Shown piece after piece: positions 43,022 to 50,773 of a stretch of DNA of 64,000 nucleotides. The first letter of the stretch is position 1; each line of letters starts with the position of its first letter. A model generated the notes under the pieces. The model searched no databases. It saw only the letters and a list, made by a program, of their open reading frames with translations, and was not told the DNA's origin. Location: positions 27,127-91,126 of the forward strand of contig JACKBC010000027.1 in NCBI GenBank assembly GCA_020634755.1, written 5' to 3'. Source of the stretch: Caldilineaceae bacterium. GTDB taxonomy: Bacteria > Chloroflexota > Anaerolineae > Caldilineales > Caldilineaceae. The translations under genes and the position numbers were made by a program.

Positions 43022-44434
43022 ATGCTCATTTTGCAACTGTTAATTTACATCCTAACAATCTGGTTGGGGCTATATTTGCTCCGGCGCGACTGGCGCGATG
43101 CGCGGCTCTTTTGGACGGGCGTAGGACTGCTGCTCTACGCGGCGACTGTGGCCGCGCTTACCTTTGGGGCCTCCGGGGCTGACGGTCGAACCGCGCGTCC
43201 GGTCCCGGCTTTGCCCATGCAGCTTTGGTGGCTGCTGGCGCTGCCGGCGCTCTGCTGGATGGGGGCGGCGCTGGCGTTGCTGCCGGCACATGAACCGTGG
43301 CGCGAGCATCTGGCGCGTTTTTGGCGTTATGGTCAATGGCCGTTGATTGTGCTATTAGCGCCACTTTTTGTGGCGGCAGGCGCCACGGCCAATGCCTTTG
43401 CGCGACCATTACAACTTGTGCTAGCCGGCGCCGTGTTGGCGCCGCTGGTCTTGATCACGATGCTGCTGTTTCGCGCCCGCGCGCAAGTTGCAATGCCAGA
43501 CGCACCACAGGGCCCGCGTTTTGTAGCCCTATTAGGGGTCCTCATTCCCATGCTGGGGTTAAGCATGGCGGCTCTGTTGCTGCCTTTTACCATTGTGCCC
43601 CCAGCGTGGATCATAATGGGCATGGGGCTGGATCTGCTGCTGCTCGGGTTTGTTATCGGCGGGCTGGATGCCTTTACCCAAGGCGAAACGTTGCTGCCAG
43701 ACCTGCTGCTTTCGCTGGATGCAACGTTGCTTTACGTGCTCCTCTTTGGCGGATTAGTCGGCGCTACGATGCTGCTCTCCACCGGGGTGACGCCCCCCAT
43801 GTTGGCGCTGCTATTGGCCACCATTGGTGCATCTGCAATCGTACAAGCTTTTGCGCCACACCTTCAACATCAGCTTGACCGTCTAGCGCTGGGGCAAGAT
43901 CCAGAACTGGTACAGGAGCGGGCTGAATTGCGCGCGCTGGCCGATACGCTGCCGCGTCTGGACCCGATCCGCATGTTGAATTTGGAAGATGAGGAAGCAT
44001 TTGTGCGCCAAGTTCGGCGTGCGTTGAGCCAAATGGAAGACTTGACCAAACTGTCAGTCAATCCGCTCATTGATCTGCCCCTTGTGCAGACGCAACTAGC
44101 GCAAGAGGATCAAGCGGACAGCACGTTGGCGCGCGCCCAGGCGCTCAAATCTATCTTGGAGGAGGCTATTCAGCGTCTAAAGCCGGCAAGCGCCAGCAAG
44201 TTTGAAGCGGTTGCTGCGTGGCGCTACTACAACGCGCTCTATTTTCCCTATGTGGTTGGGCTAAAGCCATATAGTCGCCGCACCATCCACAACGATCTGG
44301 AGCCGGCGGCACAAGAGGCGCTGGCGTGGTTTCGCAGCCAGGTGCCCGAACGTACGCTTTATAATTGGCAAAACGCCGGCGCGCGTTTGGTGGCGCAATA
44401 CATTGCAGAGCGCCACACGCTGACCATACATTAG
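43022..44434 (+). CDS. Multi-spanning membrane protein of unknown function with cytoplasmic helical domain
   Basis: About 470 residues. The first 285 hold eight or so membrane helices, beginning 'MLILQLLIYILTIWLGLYLL'. The remaining 185 residues form a soluble helical region ('RAELRALADTLPRLDP', 'FEAVAAWRYYNALYFPYVVG', 'AAQEALAWFRSQVPERTLYN'). The layout resembles the sensor half of 7TM-type receptors, but there is no kinase, GGDEF or other known output motif. The ATG at 43022 lies 9 nt after a TATAAT and suggests leaderless expression; frames from TTG 43013 are less likely. I do not recognise the family. Confidence 0.75.
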   Translation: MLILQLLIYILTIWLGLYLLRRDWRDARLFWTGVGLLLYAATVAALTFGASGADGRTARPVPALPMQLWWLLALPALCWMGAALALLPAHEPWREHLARFWRYGQWPLIVLLAPLFVAAGATANAFARPLQLVLAGAVLAPLVLITMLLFRARAQVAMPDAPQGPRFVALLGVLIPMLGLSMAALLLPFTIVPPAWIIMGMGLDLLLLGFVIGGLDAFTQGETLLPDLLLSLDATLLYVLLFGGLVGATMLLSTGVTPPMLALLLATIGASAIVQAFAPHLQHQLDRLALGQDPELVQERAELRALADTLPRLDPIRMLNLEDEEAFVRQVRRALSQMEDLTKLSVNPLIDLPLVQTQLAQEDQADSTLARAQALKSILEEAIQRLKPASASKFEAVAAWRYYNALYFPYVVGLKPYSRRTIHNDLEPAAQEALAWFRSQVPERTLYNWQNAGARLVAQYIAERHTLTIH

Positions 44435-44485
44435 TACACGATTCACAAGCGAATTAATGGATGGGTTCTTGGTCATACTGCATGC

Positions 44486-44497
44486 GACCCATGGGTC
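44486..44497. other. 12-bp perfect palindrome between convergent genes
   Basis: GACCCATGGGTC at 44486-44497, in the short gap between the membrane-protein gene and the convergent flavoprotein gene. It may be part of a weak terminator or be an incidental site. Confidence 0.35.
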
Positions 44498-44498
44498 A

Positions 44499-45170
44499 TT
44501 ACACAATGGTGACAAATTCATCAAACGATTTTTTGACGGTGGCGTGGCTGGGGACCTGTGCATCTGCGGCTGGATAGCCAACCACCAAGTTGAGAAAGGC
44601 GCGCTCATTGGCGGGACGATTCAGAATTTTGGCTAGAAAGTTCATGGGGCTGGGTGTATGCGTCAGGCAGGCCAAGCCGGCATTGTGCAGCGCCGCAATC
44701 AGAAAGCCGGTGGCAATACCCACCGATTCTTGCACATAATAGTGCTTTACTCGATTGCCGTCCGCATCCAGGCCATACACCTGTGCAAAGACTACAATGA
44801 GACAGCCGGCGCGGTCAATAAACGATTTGTCGGCGTCGGTGCCCAGCGGCGTTAGCGCATTGAGCCACTCTTCGGAAGCGCGCTCGGTGTAAAAGGCGCG
44901 CTCTTCCTCTTCCGCCGCCAGCCGAATTTGGTGCTTTACGTCTGGGTCGGTCACCACCACAAAGTGCCACGGCTGCTGATTCGCTCCGCTGGGCGCGCGT
45001 CCGGCCGTCTCCAGGCAGTGGCGGATCACCGCCAGTGGAACGGGCTGGTCGGCAAAATCGCGCGTGGAGTGGCGCTTTTTCATCATATTGAAAAAGGTCA
45101 AGGCTCTTTGGCGCATCTCCGGTTCAGAATATGCGTCAAATTCTAAGGGGATCGAGGGAACTTCGTGCAT
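44499..45170 (-). CDS. Iodotyrosine deiodinase-like FMN flavoprotein (nitroreductase superfamily)
   Basis: Protein of 223 residues. FMN-binding features include 'KKRHSTRDFADQPVP' and 'TAGRAPSGANQQPWHFVVV'. The lid region 'EEEERAFYTERASEEW' and 'GTDADKSFID' align with animal IYD. The three residues that bind the iodotyrosine zwitterion in IYD (Glu157, Tyr161, Lys182 in human) correspond to Glu90, Tyr94 and Lys115 here with identical spacing (4 and 21 residues). IYD reductively dehalogenates halotyrosines with FMN. The bacterial role is unknown: halotyrosine salvage or tyrosine sensing are options. The start at 45170 was chosen because the upstream extension crosses an inverted-repeat region. 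Confidence 0.85.
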   Translation of the reverse strand: MHEVPSIPLEFDAYSEPEMRQRALTFFNMMKKRHSTRDFADQPVPLAVIRHCLETAGRAPSGANQQPWHFVVVTDPDVKHQIRLAAEEEERAFYTERASEEWLNALTPLGTDADKSFIDRAGCLIVVFAQVYGLDADGNRVKHYYVQESVGIATGFLIAALHNAGLACLTHTPSPMNFLAKILNRPANERAFLNLVVGYPAADAQVPSHATVKKSFDEFVTIV

Positions 45171-45199
45171 AGCTGTCTCTCGCTGGTTCAGGTTGGTGC

Positions 45200-45345
45200 A
45201 AGCAATGAGGCGCTCAATGTCATTGAGTGAGCGAAAAGTGCGTCGCAGGGTGTCCGGCATTTGGCCCCTGGTATTCGGATGGCGCGTCGCACTTGAAGCA
45301 GCCTTATTGAATGTCATTGATTAGGCGCTCACTTATTCGCTCGCC
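45200..45345. repeat. Intergenic imperfect inverted and direct repeats
   Basis: AATGTCATTGA occurs at 45216-45226 and 45310-45320. AAGTGCGTCGC near 45237 is nearly complementary to GCGTCGCACTT near 45290. The right part reaches the end of the DUF951 gene. It is probably a degraded repeat element. Confidence 0.4.
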
Positions 45346-45548
45346 GCTGGATTGCCGCGCTTGACAAATTTCTTGGCGCCGCGGGCAAATTTGCGCCGCG
45401 GCAACAATACCCGCCGACCGCAGGTGCAGCAGGCCAGCCCAATATCGGCGCCGACGCGCACCACCTCCCACGCCCAGCCTCCGCAGGGATGCTGTTTGCG
45501 CATCTCCACCACGTCACCAATGTAGAGTTTTTCGTGAATTTCAAGCAT
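45333..45548 (-). CDS. DUF951 small protein
   Basis: 71 residues matching the DUF951 family (PF06107/COG4481): 'YIGDVVEMRKQHPCGGWAWE', then 'VVRVGADIGLACCTCGRRVL' and 'LPRRKF'. The paired cysteines suggest a zinc site. In Firmicutes it is often next to ychF or ribosome-related genes, and its function is unsettled. The basic C-terminus suggests nucleic-acid contact. A small but confident gene. Confidence 0.9.
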   Translation of the reverse strand: MLEIHEKLYIGDVVEMRKQHPCGGWAWEVVRVGADIGLACCTCGRRVLLPRRKFARGAKKFVKRGNPAASE

Positions 45549-45577
45549 CAGGATTACGCTCGTTTGCTGAAGCCAGC

Positions 45578-46453
45578 CTACCTCTGCCCATTGCGAGCCA
45601 CTGATATTCCCGCCAGCAGATCGTCTTCCAGCCCGTTGGGCGCGGGGAAGGCGCGCGTGAAGCCTTCTGTACTGAGAAAGCGGCGACGCAAGAAGGGGGG
45701 CAATATGCGGACAAATGCCGGCCCGCCGCTGTATTGGCTGGCGTGCGCGCGGCTGGCGGCGTTTTTGCGTTCAAGGTAGCCACGCACATCGATTTTGGCG
45801 TGGACTGGCGTCTCCCAGCGGCTAATCTCTAACAGGTTAATATCTTTGTTGCGCCCAATGGCCGCTGGGTCCTGTCCCATCAAGGGCATGATGCGCACCA
45901 TCATTTTGAGCATGCGTTTGTCAAAGGCCGTGTAATAGAGCTTTTGCGGCTGATAGAAATTCCCGTTAATAGTATCGTGGCTTGCTGCATTTTGGCGCAA
46001 TGTGTGAAATGCTGCAGTGGCCGCCTCACAGCAGCGTACATGATCCGGATGTCCATAGCCGCCAAAGGGGTCGTGGGTAATCACCACCTCTGGTTTTAGG
46101 CGCAGCATATACTCCTGCACTTGAGCGGTGAGCTGCTCAATGGGCTGCTGAATTAAGGCGGCGGGGTTGGCGTTGTCTGGTGAACCGCGCATGCCGCTGT
46201 CGCGATAGGGTAGCGACCAAATCGCAGTGACGCCCAACGCAACGGCCGCATCGGACAACTCCGTTGCACGTACCTGGGCCAGCGATTCGTGGCTTTGACG
46301 ATAGCTTTCGTCTTCCACCGAGCCGGCAATACCGTCGGTGGCTATGATGACATGAACGTTGGCGCCTTCAGCGGCATAGCGGGCCAATGTGCCACCGGGG
46401 CCAAAGCTTTCATCGTCGGGGTGGGCAAATAGTGCTAAAATCGTAGGAATCAT
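45578..46453 (-). CDS. PIG-L/LmbE-family N-deacetylase (MshB/Mca-like)
   Basis: Protein of 291 residues with the zinc motif 'LFAHPDDESFGPGG' (His11, Asp13, Asp14) and the second zinc histidine in 'YGHPDHVRC'. Family members remove N-acetyl groups from GlcNAc conjugates (MshB, BshB, PIG-L) or cleave mycothiol conjugates (Mca). 'RDSGMRGSPDN' resembles the Mca/MshB group. No thiol-biosynthesis glycosyltransferase or ligase lies alongside, so the substrate is open. 29 nt separate it from DUF951. Confidence 0.9.
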   Translation of the reverse strand: MIPTILALFAHPDDESFGPGGTLARYAAEGANVHVIIATDGIAGSVEDESYRQSHESLAQVRATELSDAAVALGVTAIWSLPYRDSGMRGSPDNANPAALIQQPIEQLTAQVQEYMLRLKPEVVITHDPFGGYGHPDHVRCCEAATAAFHTLRQNAASHDTINGNFYQPQKLYYTAFDKRMLKMMVRIMPLMGQDPAAIGRNKDINLLEISRWETPVHAKIDVRGYLERKNAASRAHASQYSGGPAFVRILPPFLRRRFLSTEGFTRAFPAPNGLEDDLLAGISVARNGQR

Positions 46454-46485
46454 TTTGTTTGTTCTAGACGTTACAATAGGTATAG

Positions 46486-46565
46486 GACTTACGCAAGCCT
46501 AGCGTAAAAAATGGTAGGTCAGCTATCCGGTTCTTGCTTAGCAAACCACTGGCGCTGCGTAAGTT
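46486..46565. repeat. 80-bp MITE-like element, copy 2
   Basis: Ends GACTTACGCA and TGCGTAAGTT; same length as the element at 9083-9162 and aligned to it in inverse orientation. Its left part (ACGCAAGCCTAG) and right part (GCTGCGTAA) also match the 101-bp family. Confidence 0.8.
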
Positions 46566-46674
46566 GTGAGTGAGTACATCGCAACACTGTTGGCGCTCCA
46601 GGCGTCGGTCTCAAATGATGATCCAGCGCCATCACTTGTTGTTGCGATCTATGGATGCTGCAAGGACAAAAGAG

Positions 46675-46821
46675 ATGTTTAAATCTCGAGCTACAGTGAT
46701 TGCTGTTGCTCTTGTGGCTAATATCGTGTATTATGCATCATTATTTTTTTATTTGCACTTATTGCGCGGCGTGGTGACGGACAGTCGAGTAGATCACTTT
46801 TTTACCCACACGGTTTTGTAA
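46675..46821 (+). CDS. Possible small membrane protein (48 residues)
   Basis: From the ATG at 46675 the frame gives a single membrane helix ('ATVIAVALVANIVYYASLFF') and ends 32 nt before yacL. A purine-rich AAAAGAGA precedes the ATG. A longer frame to 46570 exists but has no support. The family is not recognised and the gene may be spurious. Confidence 0.35.
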   Translation: MFKSRATVIAVALVANIVYYASLFFYLHLLRGVVTDSRVDHFFTHTVL

Positions 46822-46853
46822 TCGCTCTGCGCCAAGGTGGAGGAGATGTTTTT

Positions 46854-47918
46854 ATGCAGTTGAGTCCCTTGTTTCGCTTATTTGGGACGCTTATTTACGG
46901 ATTTATTGGCTGGGAACTGGGTGTGGCGTTGGCACAGACCCGCGAGATCACACCCGAATCTGCAATGATTATCTTGACCAGTGCTGGTGTTTGTGCGCTG
47001 ATTGGCTACATCCTTTCGCCGTGGTTGCTCGTTGCACCGGCGCGCGCCGCTAGAAACAACTTGCGTCAGGTGCCCATCGAAGATTTGCTCACTGGCATTT
47101 TCGGGTTGACCCTGGGGCTGATTGTTGCAGCACTTCTGGCCTATCCTGTCTCTAAGCTGCCCACCCCTTTTGGCACGATTCTGCCCTTTGTGATCGCCAT
47201 TGTCTTTGGCTATCTGGGGGCTACGGTTATGGTGCTGCGCAAGCAGGATATTTTCGCGCTGTGGCGCATCCCTACGTCCGCGGGGGTCACGGCGTCTAAT
47301 GGTGTTGTGGCCAGTTCGGACCGAGCGCTGCTGCTGTTAGACACGAGCGTTATCATCGACGGGCGTATTGCCGATATTGCCGGTACAGGCTTTATTTTGG
47401 GCAAAATGGCCGTGCCGCGCTTTGTGCTCAACGAGCTGCAATACATTGCCGATTCGTCTGAGGTGTTGCGCCGTAACCGCGGCCGTCGTGGTCTGGAAAT
47501 GTTGGATAAGCTGCAAAACAATCCAGAGGTCGAAATCGAATTTATCGATATGGACCCCGAAGATGCTCAGCAGGTGGACGACAAGCTGATCAGCCTGGCC
47601 ATGGAATTGGACGCCGCCGTGGTCACTAACGATTACAATCTGAATCGGGTGGCTCGCTTGCAGGGCGTTACGATTCTCAACATTAACGAGTTGGCGAATG
47701 CGGTCAAGTCCATCTTGTTGCCCGGAGAAGAACTTTCGCTTAAAATTATTCAGGAAGGCAAAGAATCTGGGCAAGGCGTTGGCTATTTGGAAGATGGCAC
47801 AATGGTGGTGGTGGAAAATGGCCGTCAATATGTGAATCAAGAAGTGCTCGTCCACGTCACCAAAATTTTGCAGACCAATGCCGGCCGCCTGATCTTTGCC
47901 ACACCAGAAGCCTTTTAA
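46854..47918 (+). CDS. YacL-like PIN/TRAM-domain membrane protein
   Basis: Protein of 354 residues: four membrane helices (within residues 5-128), a PIN nuclease-like domain from about 160 ('LLLLDTSVIIDGRIADIAGT', 'VVTNDYNLNRVA') and a C-terminal TRAM domain ('GVGYLEDGTMVVVENGRQYV'). This is the YacL/COG4956 architecture. PIN acidic residues are present (Asp in LLDTS, Asp in TNDYN), so RNase activity is possible. In Firmicutes yacL lies near cysS and rlmB, and the same order is seen here. GGAGGAG precedes the ATG. Confidence 0.92.
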   Translation: MQLSPLFRLFGTLIYGFIGWELGVALAQTREITPESAMIILTSAGVCALIGYILSPWLLVAPARAARNNLRQVPIEDLLTGIFGLTLGLIVAALLAYPVSKLPTPFGTILPFVIAIVFGYLGATVMVLRKQDIFALWRIPTSAGVTASNGVVASSDRALLLLDTSVIIDGRIADIAGTGFILGKMAVPRFVLNELQYIADSSEVLRRNRGRRGLEMLDKLQNNPEVEIEFIDMDPEDAQQVDDKLISLAMELDAAVVTNDYNLNRVARLQGVTILNINELANAVKSILLPGEELSLKIIQEGKESGQGVGYLEDGTMVVVENGRQYVNQEVLVHVTKILQTNAGRLIFATPEAF

Positions 47919-47947
47919 AAACGAAGCCTTTAAAAAACAACGAGCAC

Positions 47948-48117
47948 GACTTACGCAGCGCCTCTTGGTTGCTAGTGCAGAATTAACAAGAGTGATTTTG
48001 CAATCGGAACCCTGGTTTCTATGCCGAACCGCGTCGTTAATTATTTGCCAGGAACGAATGAGCGCGCAATATATTTTTGCGCAAAATGCTCTGGCACAGC
48101 AAGTGACCGCGTAAGCC
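47948..48117. repeat. Possible 170-bp relative of the ACTTACGC repeat family
   Basis: Ends GACTTACGC (47948-47956) and GCGTAAGCC (48109-48117) form near-complementary termini as in the 80-bp elements, but the interior is longer and different. It includes a GCGCAA/TTGCGC hairpin (48064-48082). It fills most of the yacL-cysS spacer; no T-box motif is seen there. Confidence 0.35.
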
Positions 48118-48142
48118 TCAAAAACTTAATTCGGAGCGCCCC

Positions 48143-49561
48143 ATGTCTTTACGAATTTTCGATACATTGTCCCGCCAAAAAAAGGATTTTCAGCCCATCG
48201 AAGAAGGCAAAGTGCGCATGTACGTGTGTGGACCCACCGTCTATGCCGATGCCCACATTGGTCATGCCATGAGCGCCATTGTATTCGACATGGTCCACCG
48301 CTATCTTGAATATCGTGGATATGAAGTGCGCTACGCCACTAATTTTACCGACGTGGATGACAAAATTATTCGCCGCGCCAATGAGACCGGGCAGGATCCC
48401 TTTAAGCTGGCCAATCATTTTTCCGAAAAGTATCTCAAGCATCTGGGCGATCTAAATGTGGCGCCGGCGGATGTTTATCCCCGTGTGTCCACTGAAATGG
48501 ACCAGATCATCCATCTCATTCAAAATCTGGGCGAGCATGAGTATGCGTATGAATTAGAGGGCGATGTCTATTTCCGCGTGCAGCACGATGCAGACTATGG
48601 CAAGTTGAGCCATCGCAGTCTGGATGACGCCTTGAGCGGCACCCGCGTAGAAGAAGATATGCGCAAAGAACATCCCGGTGATTTTGCGCTTTGGAAGTCG
48701 GCCAAGCCGGGTGAACCCTCCTGGGAGAGTCCGTGGGGGCCGGGGCGACCGGGCTGGCACATAGAATGCTCGGCCATGTGTCTGCATCACCTGGGTGAAT
48801 CGATCGACATTCACGGTGGTGGCAACGATCTGGTCTTCCCCCACCATGAAAATGAGATTGCGCAAAGTGAAAGTTGCACCGGTAAAACCTTTGCAAATTT
48901 CTGGATGCACAACGGCATGTTGCAGTTGGCCGGCGAAAAGATGAGCAAATCGCTGGGGAATCTGATCACCATCGATGAGTTTTTGCAAGACCACAGCGCC
49001 GACGCGTTGCGCATGTTGATCTACTCCGGCCACTATCGCAAGCCGGTCATGTTCAACGCCGAGAGTATCAACGGCGCCGAACGCAGCTTGGCCCGCCTGG
49101 TGGGTGGGTTGCGCCCGGCCACCGGCGCCACCAGCGTTGGCGACGCCGCTGATGCCCTGCGCGAGGCTACCGAGAATGCACGCGCCAATTTCATCACCGC
49201 CATGGATGATGACTTTAATACCAGCAGCGCGCTGGCCGCCCTCTTTGAACTCGTGCGCGCCATCAATACGGCCCGCAGCAACGGCGTCAGCGGTCCCTTC
49301 TATCTGGCCGCACAAAAGACGTTGCGCGAACTGGGTGACGTGCTGGGGCTGCGCCTGGACGCACCTGCCGAACCAGATGCTGCCGGCGCCGCCGTAGGCG
49401 CCAAGCCCTTTATTGATCTGCTGGTGGAAGTGCGCGCCGGGCTGCGCGAAGCGAAACAGTGGGCGCTGGCCGACAAAGTGCGCGACCAATTGGGCGCCAT
49501 GAATGTGGTGCTGGAAGATGGCGCTACCGGCACCACCTGGCGCTTTGAGGAACGCGAATGA
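48143..49561 (+). CDS. cysS: Cysteinyl-tRNA synthetase
   Basis: Protein of 472 residues, typical length. Class I signatures 'DAHIGHAMSA' (HIGH, 38-41) and 'KMSKSLGN' are present. Zinc ligands are visible: Cys29 ('MYVCGPTVY'), Cys in 'GWHIECSAM', and His/Glu in 'FPHHENEIAQSE'. It charges tRNA-Cys. The stop overlaps the rlmB start by 4 nt (ATGA). The upstream spacer is a repeat rather than a T-box leader. Confidence 0.97.
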   Translation: MSLRIFDTLSRQKKDFQPIEEGKVRMYVCGPTVYADAHIGHAMSAIVFDMVHRYLEYRGYEVRYATNFTDVDDKIIRRANETGQDPFKLANHFSEKYLKHLGDLNVAPADVYPRVSTEMDQIIHLIQNLGEHEYAYELEGDVYFRVQHDADYGKLSHRSLDDALSGTRVEEDMRKEHPGDFALWKSAKPGEPSWESPWGPGRPGWHIECSAMCLHHLGESIDIHGGGNDLVFPHHENEIAQSESCTGKTFANFWMHNGMLQLAGEKMSKSLGNLITIDEFLQDHSADALRMLIYSGHYRKPVMFNAESINGAERSLARLVGGLRPATGATSVGDAADALREATENARANFITAMDDDFNTSSALAALFELVRAINTARSNGVSGPFYLAAQKTLRELGDVLGLRLDAPAEPDAAGAAVGAKPFIDLLVEVRAGLREAKQWALADKVRDQLGAMNVVLEDGATGTTWRFEERE

Positions 49562-50310
49562 GTGAGCTGATATATGGGCGACACGCCGTGTTGGAGACCT
49601 TGCGCGCCAACCGGCGTCGCCTTTTTCGCCTGTGGTTAGAGGGCGACAAAGAACCCAAAGAACAGGGCATTATTGGTGAGATTTGCGCGGCCGCGGCGGC
49701 GCTCAGCTTGCCCATGCGCGTGATCAAGGGTGGTCTTTTTGATAAGCTGGCCCAAGAGAATAGCAATGCCCAAGGCGTGGCATTGGAGGCGGACGACTAC
49801 CCCTACGTCGATTTAAACGACTGCCTCGATCTAGCGGCGCAACGCAATGAGCCGCCCCTCTTTCTGATCCTCGATCATCTGCAAGATCCGCAAAATCTCG
49901 GCGCGCTGATCCGCACGGCCGATGCCATGGGGCTGCATGGCGTCATTTTGCCCGACCGCCGCGCCGCCCGCGTGACGCCCGCTGTGACCAATGCCAGCGC
50001 CGGCGCCGTGGAACATCTGCGCGTAGTCCAGGTCACCAACATTAATCACACCATTGCCGAGCTAAAAAAATTGGGCGTGTGGGTGGCCGGCCTGGACGAT
50101 AGCGATAACGCTATGCTGCTGGACGCCGCCAATTTAACGGGGGCGCTGGCGCTGGTGGTGGGCAACGAAGGCAGCGGCCTCAGCCGCCTGACCCGAGAGC
50201 GCTGTGACTTTTTGGTGCGTCTACCTATGTTTGGCCAAGTGGAAAGTTTAAACGCCGCCGTGGCCGGAAGCATTGCGCTGTATGCGGCGCGGCAAGCGCG
50301 CGCAGCATAG
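49558..50310 (+). CDS. rlmB: 23S rRNA (guanosine-2'-O-)-methyltransferase RlmB-like
   Basis: Protein of 250 residues. The SpoU substrate-binding domain (1-80) starts 'IYGRHAVLETLRANRRR'. The SPOUT domain carries motif 1 'LDHLQDPQNLGALIRTADAM', motif 2 'LVVGNEGSGLSRLTRERCD' and motif 3 'MFGQVESLNAAVAGSIALY'. It methylates a guanosine ribose in 23S rRNA (G2251 in E. coli). It is translationally coupled to cysS, as in many bacteria. Confidence 0.94.
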   Translation: MSELIYGRHAVLETLRANRRRLFRLWLEGDKEPKEQGIIGEICAAAAALSLPMRVIKGGLFDKLAQENSNAQGVALEADDYPYVDLNDCLDLAAQRNEPPLFLILDHLQDPQNLGALIRTADAMGLHGVILPDRRAARVTPAVTNASAGAVEHLRVVQVTNINHTIAELKKLGVWVAGLDDSDNAMLLDAANLTGALALVVGNEGSGLSRLTRERCDFLVRLPMFGQVESLNAAVAGSIALYAARQARAA

Positions 50311-50484
50311 CGCCGTTGCGGACGCTTTATCCTCGGTGTTCGCTCAACACGCTCAACCTATGGTCGCTGCCTAAAAGATTCAGAACTGTCGTTTTCACGG
50401 TGATCTTGCGCTGAATGCGTCTAGTCATGACAGATTTCAGGCCGCCGCAGCGTCTATAGGCTATGATTTTGTGTTGCTCTGCTG

Positions 50485-50490
50485 TATAAT
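50485..50490 (+). promoter_or_regulatory. Possible -10 box for the kinase transcript
   Basis: TATAAT at 50485-50490 preceded by TG, with no good -35. A transcript from here would begin just before the 183-bp inverted-repeat element and carry it as part of a leader of about 275 nt. Confidence 0.35.
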
Positions 50491-50514
50491 TTGCACCAAG
50501 CCAGACCCGGCTGA

Positions 50515-50697
50515 ATGAAAACTGGGATTTTCTTTGACCTTGGCTGATTGACTGACAAAGTTTATTTTACCGCCAAGATCGCGAAGAAACGCGCAGAGTT
50601 TACTTGATTACCCTTTGCGCATCTTCGCTCTCTGCGCGGTAGAAAGATTAAATGTGTCAGTCAATCAGTTGACCTTTGGCCAAGACGCCAGTTTTCA
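50515..50697. repeat. 183-bp nested inverted-repeat element
   Basis: Outer ends TGAAAACTGG (50515-50524) and CCAGTTTTCA (50688-50697) are perfectly complementary. An inner pair, CTGATTGACTGACA and TGTCAGTCAATCAG, is also perfect, and the core has ACCGCCAAGA/GCGGTAG-type arms. It folds on itself like a MITE and would form a long hairpin in the kinase leader. Confidence 0.75.
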
Positions 50698-50773
50698 CCT
50701 CAGCTGCGTATAGCGCGCCTGGCTGCCAACTGTTTTTCACGCCACCTCATTCTGATCCACTCTTTTATCCGCC

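Larger units (their letters stand above)
50311..50773. other. Spacer with promoter-like site and inverted-repeat element
   Basis: No gene seen. It contains TATAAT at 50485-50490 and the 183-bp inverted-repeat element at 50515-50697. Confidence 0.5.

Noticed and set aside
47919..48142. T-box leader upstream of cysS
   Set aside because: No AGGGTGGNACCGCG antiterminator motif; the spacer looks like a repeat element.
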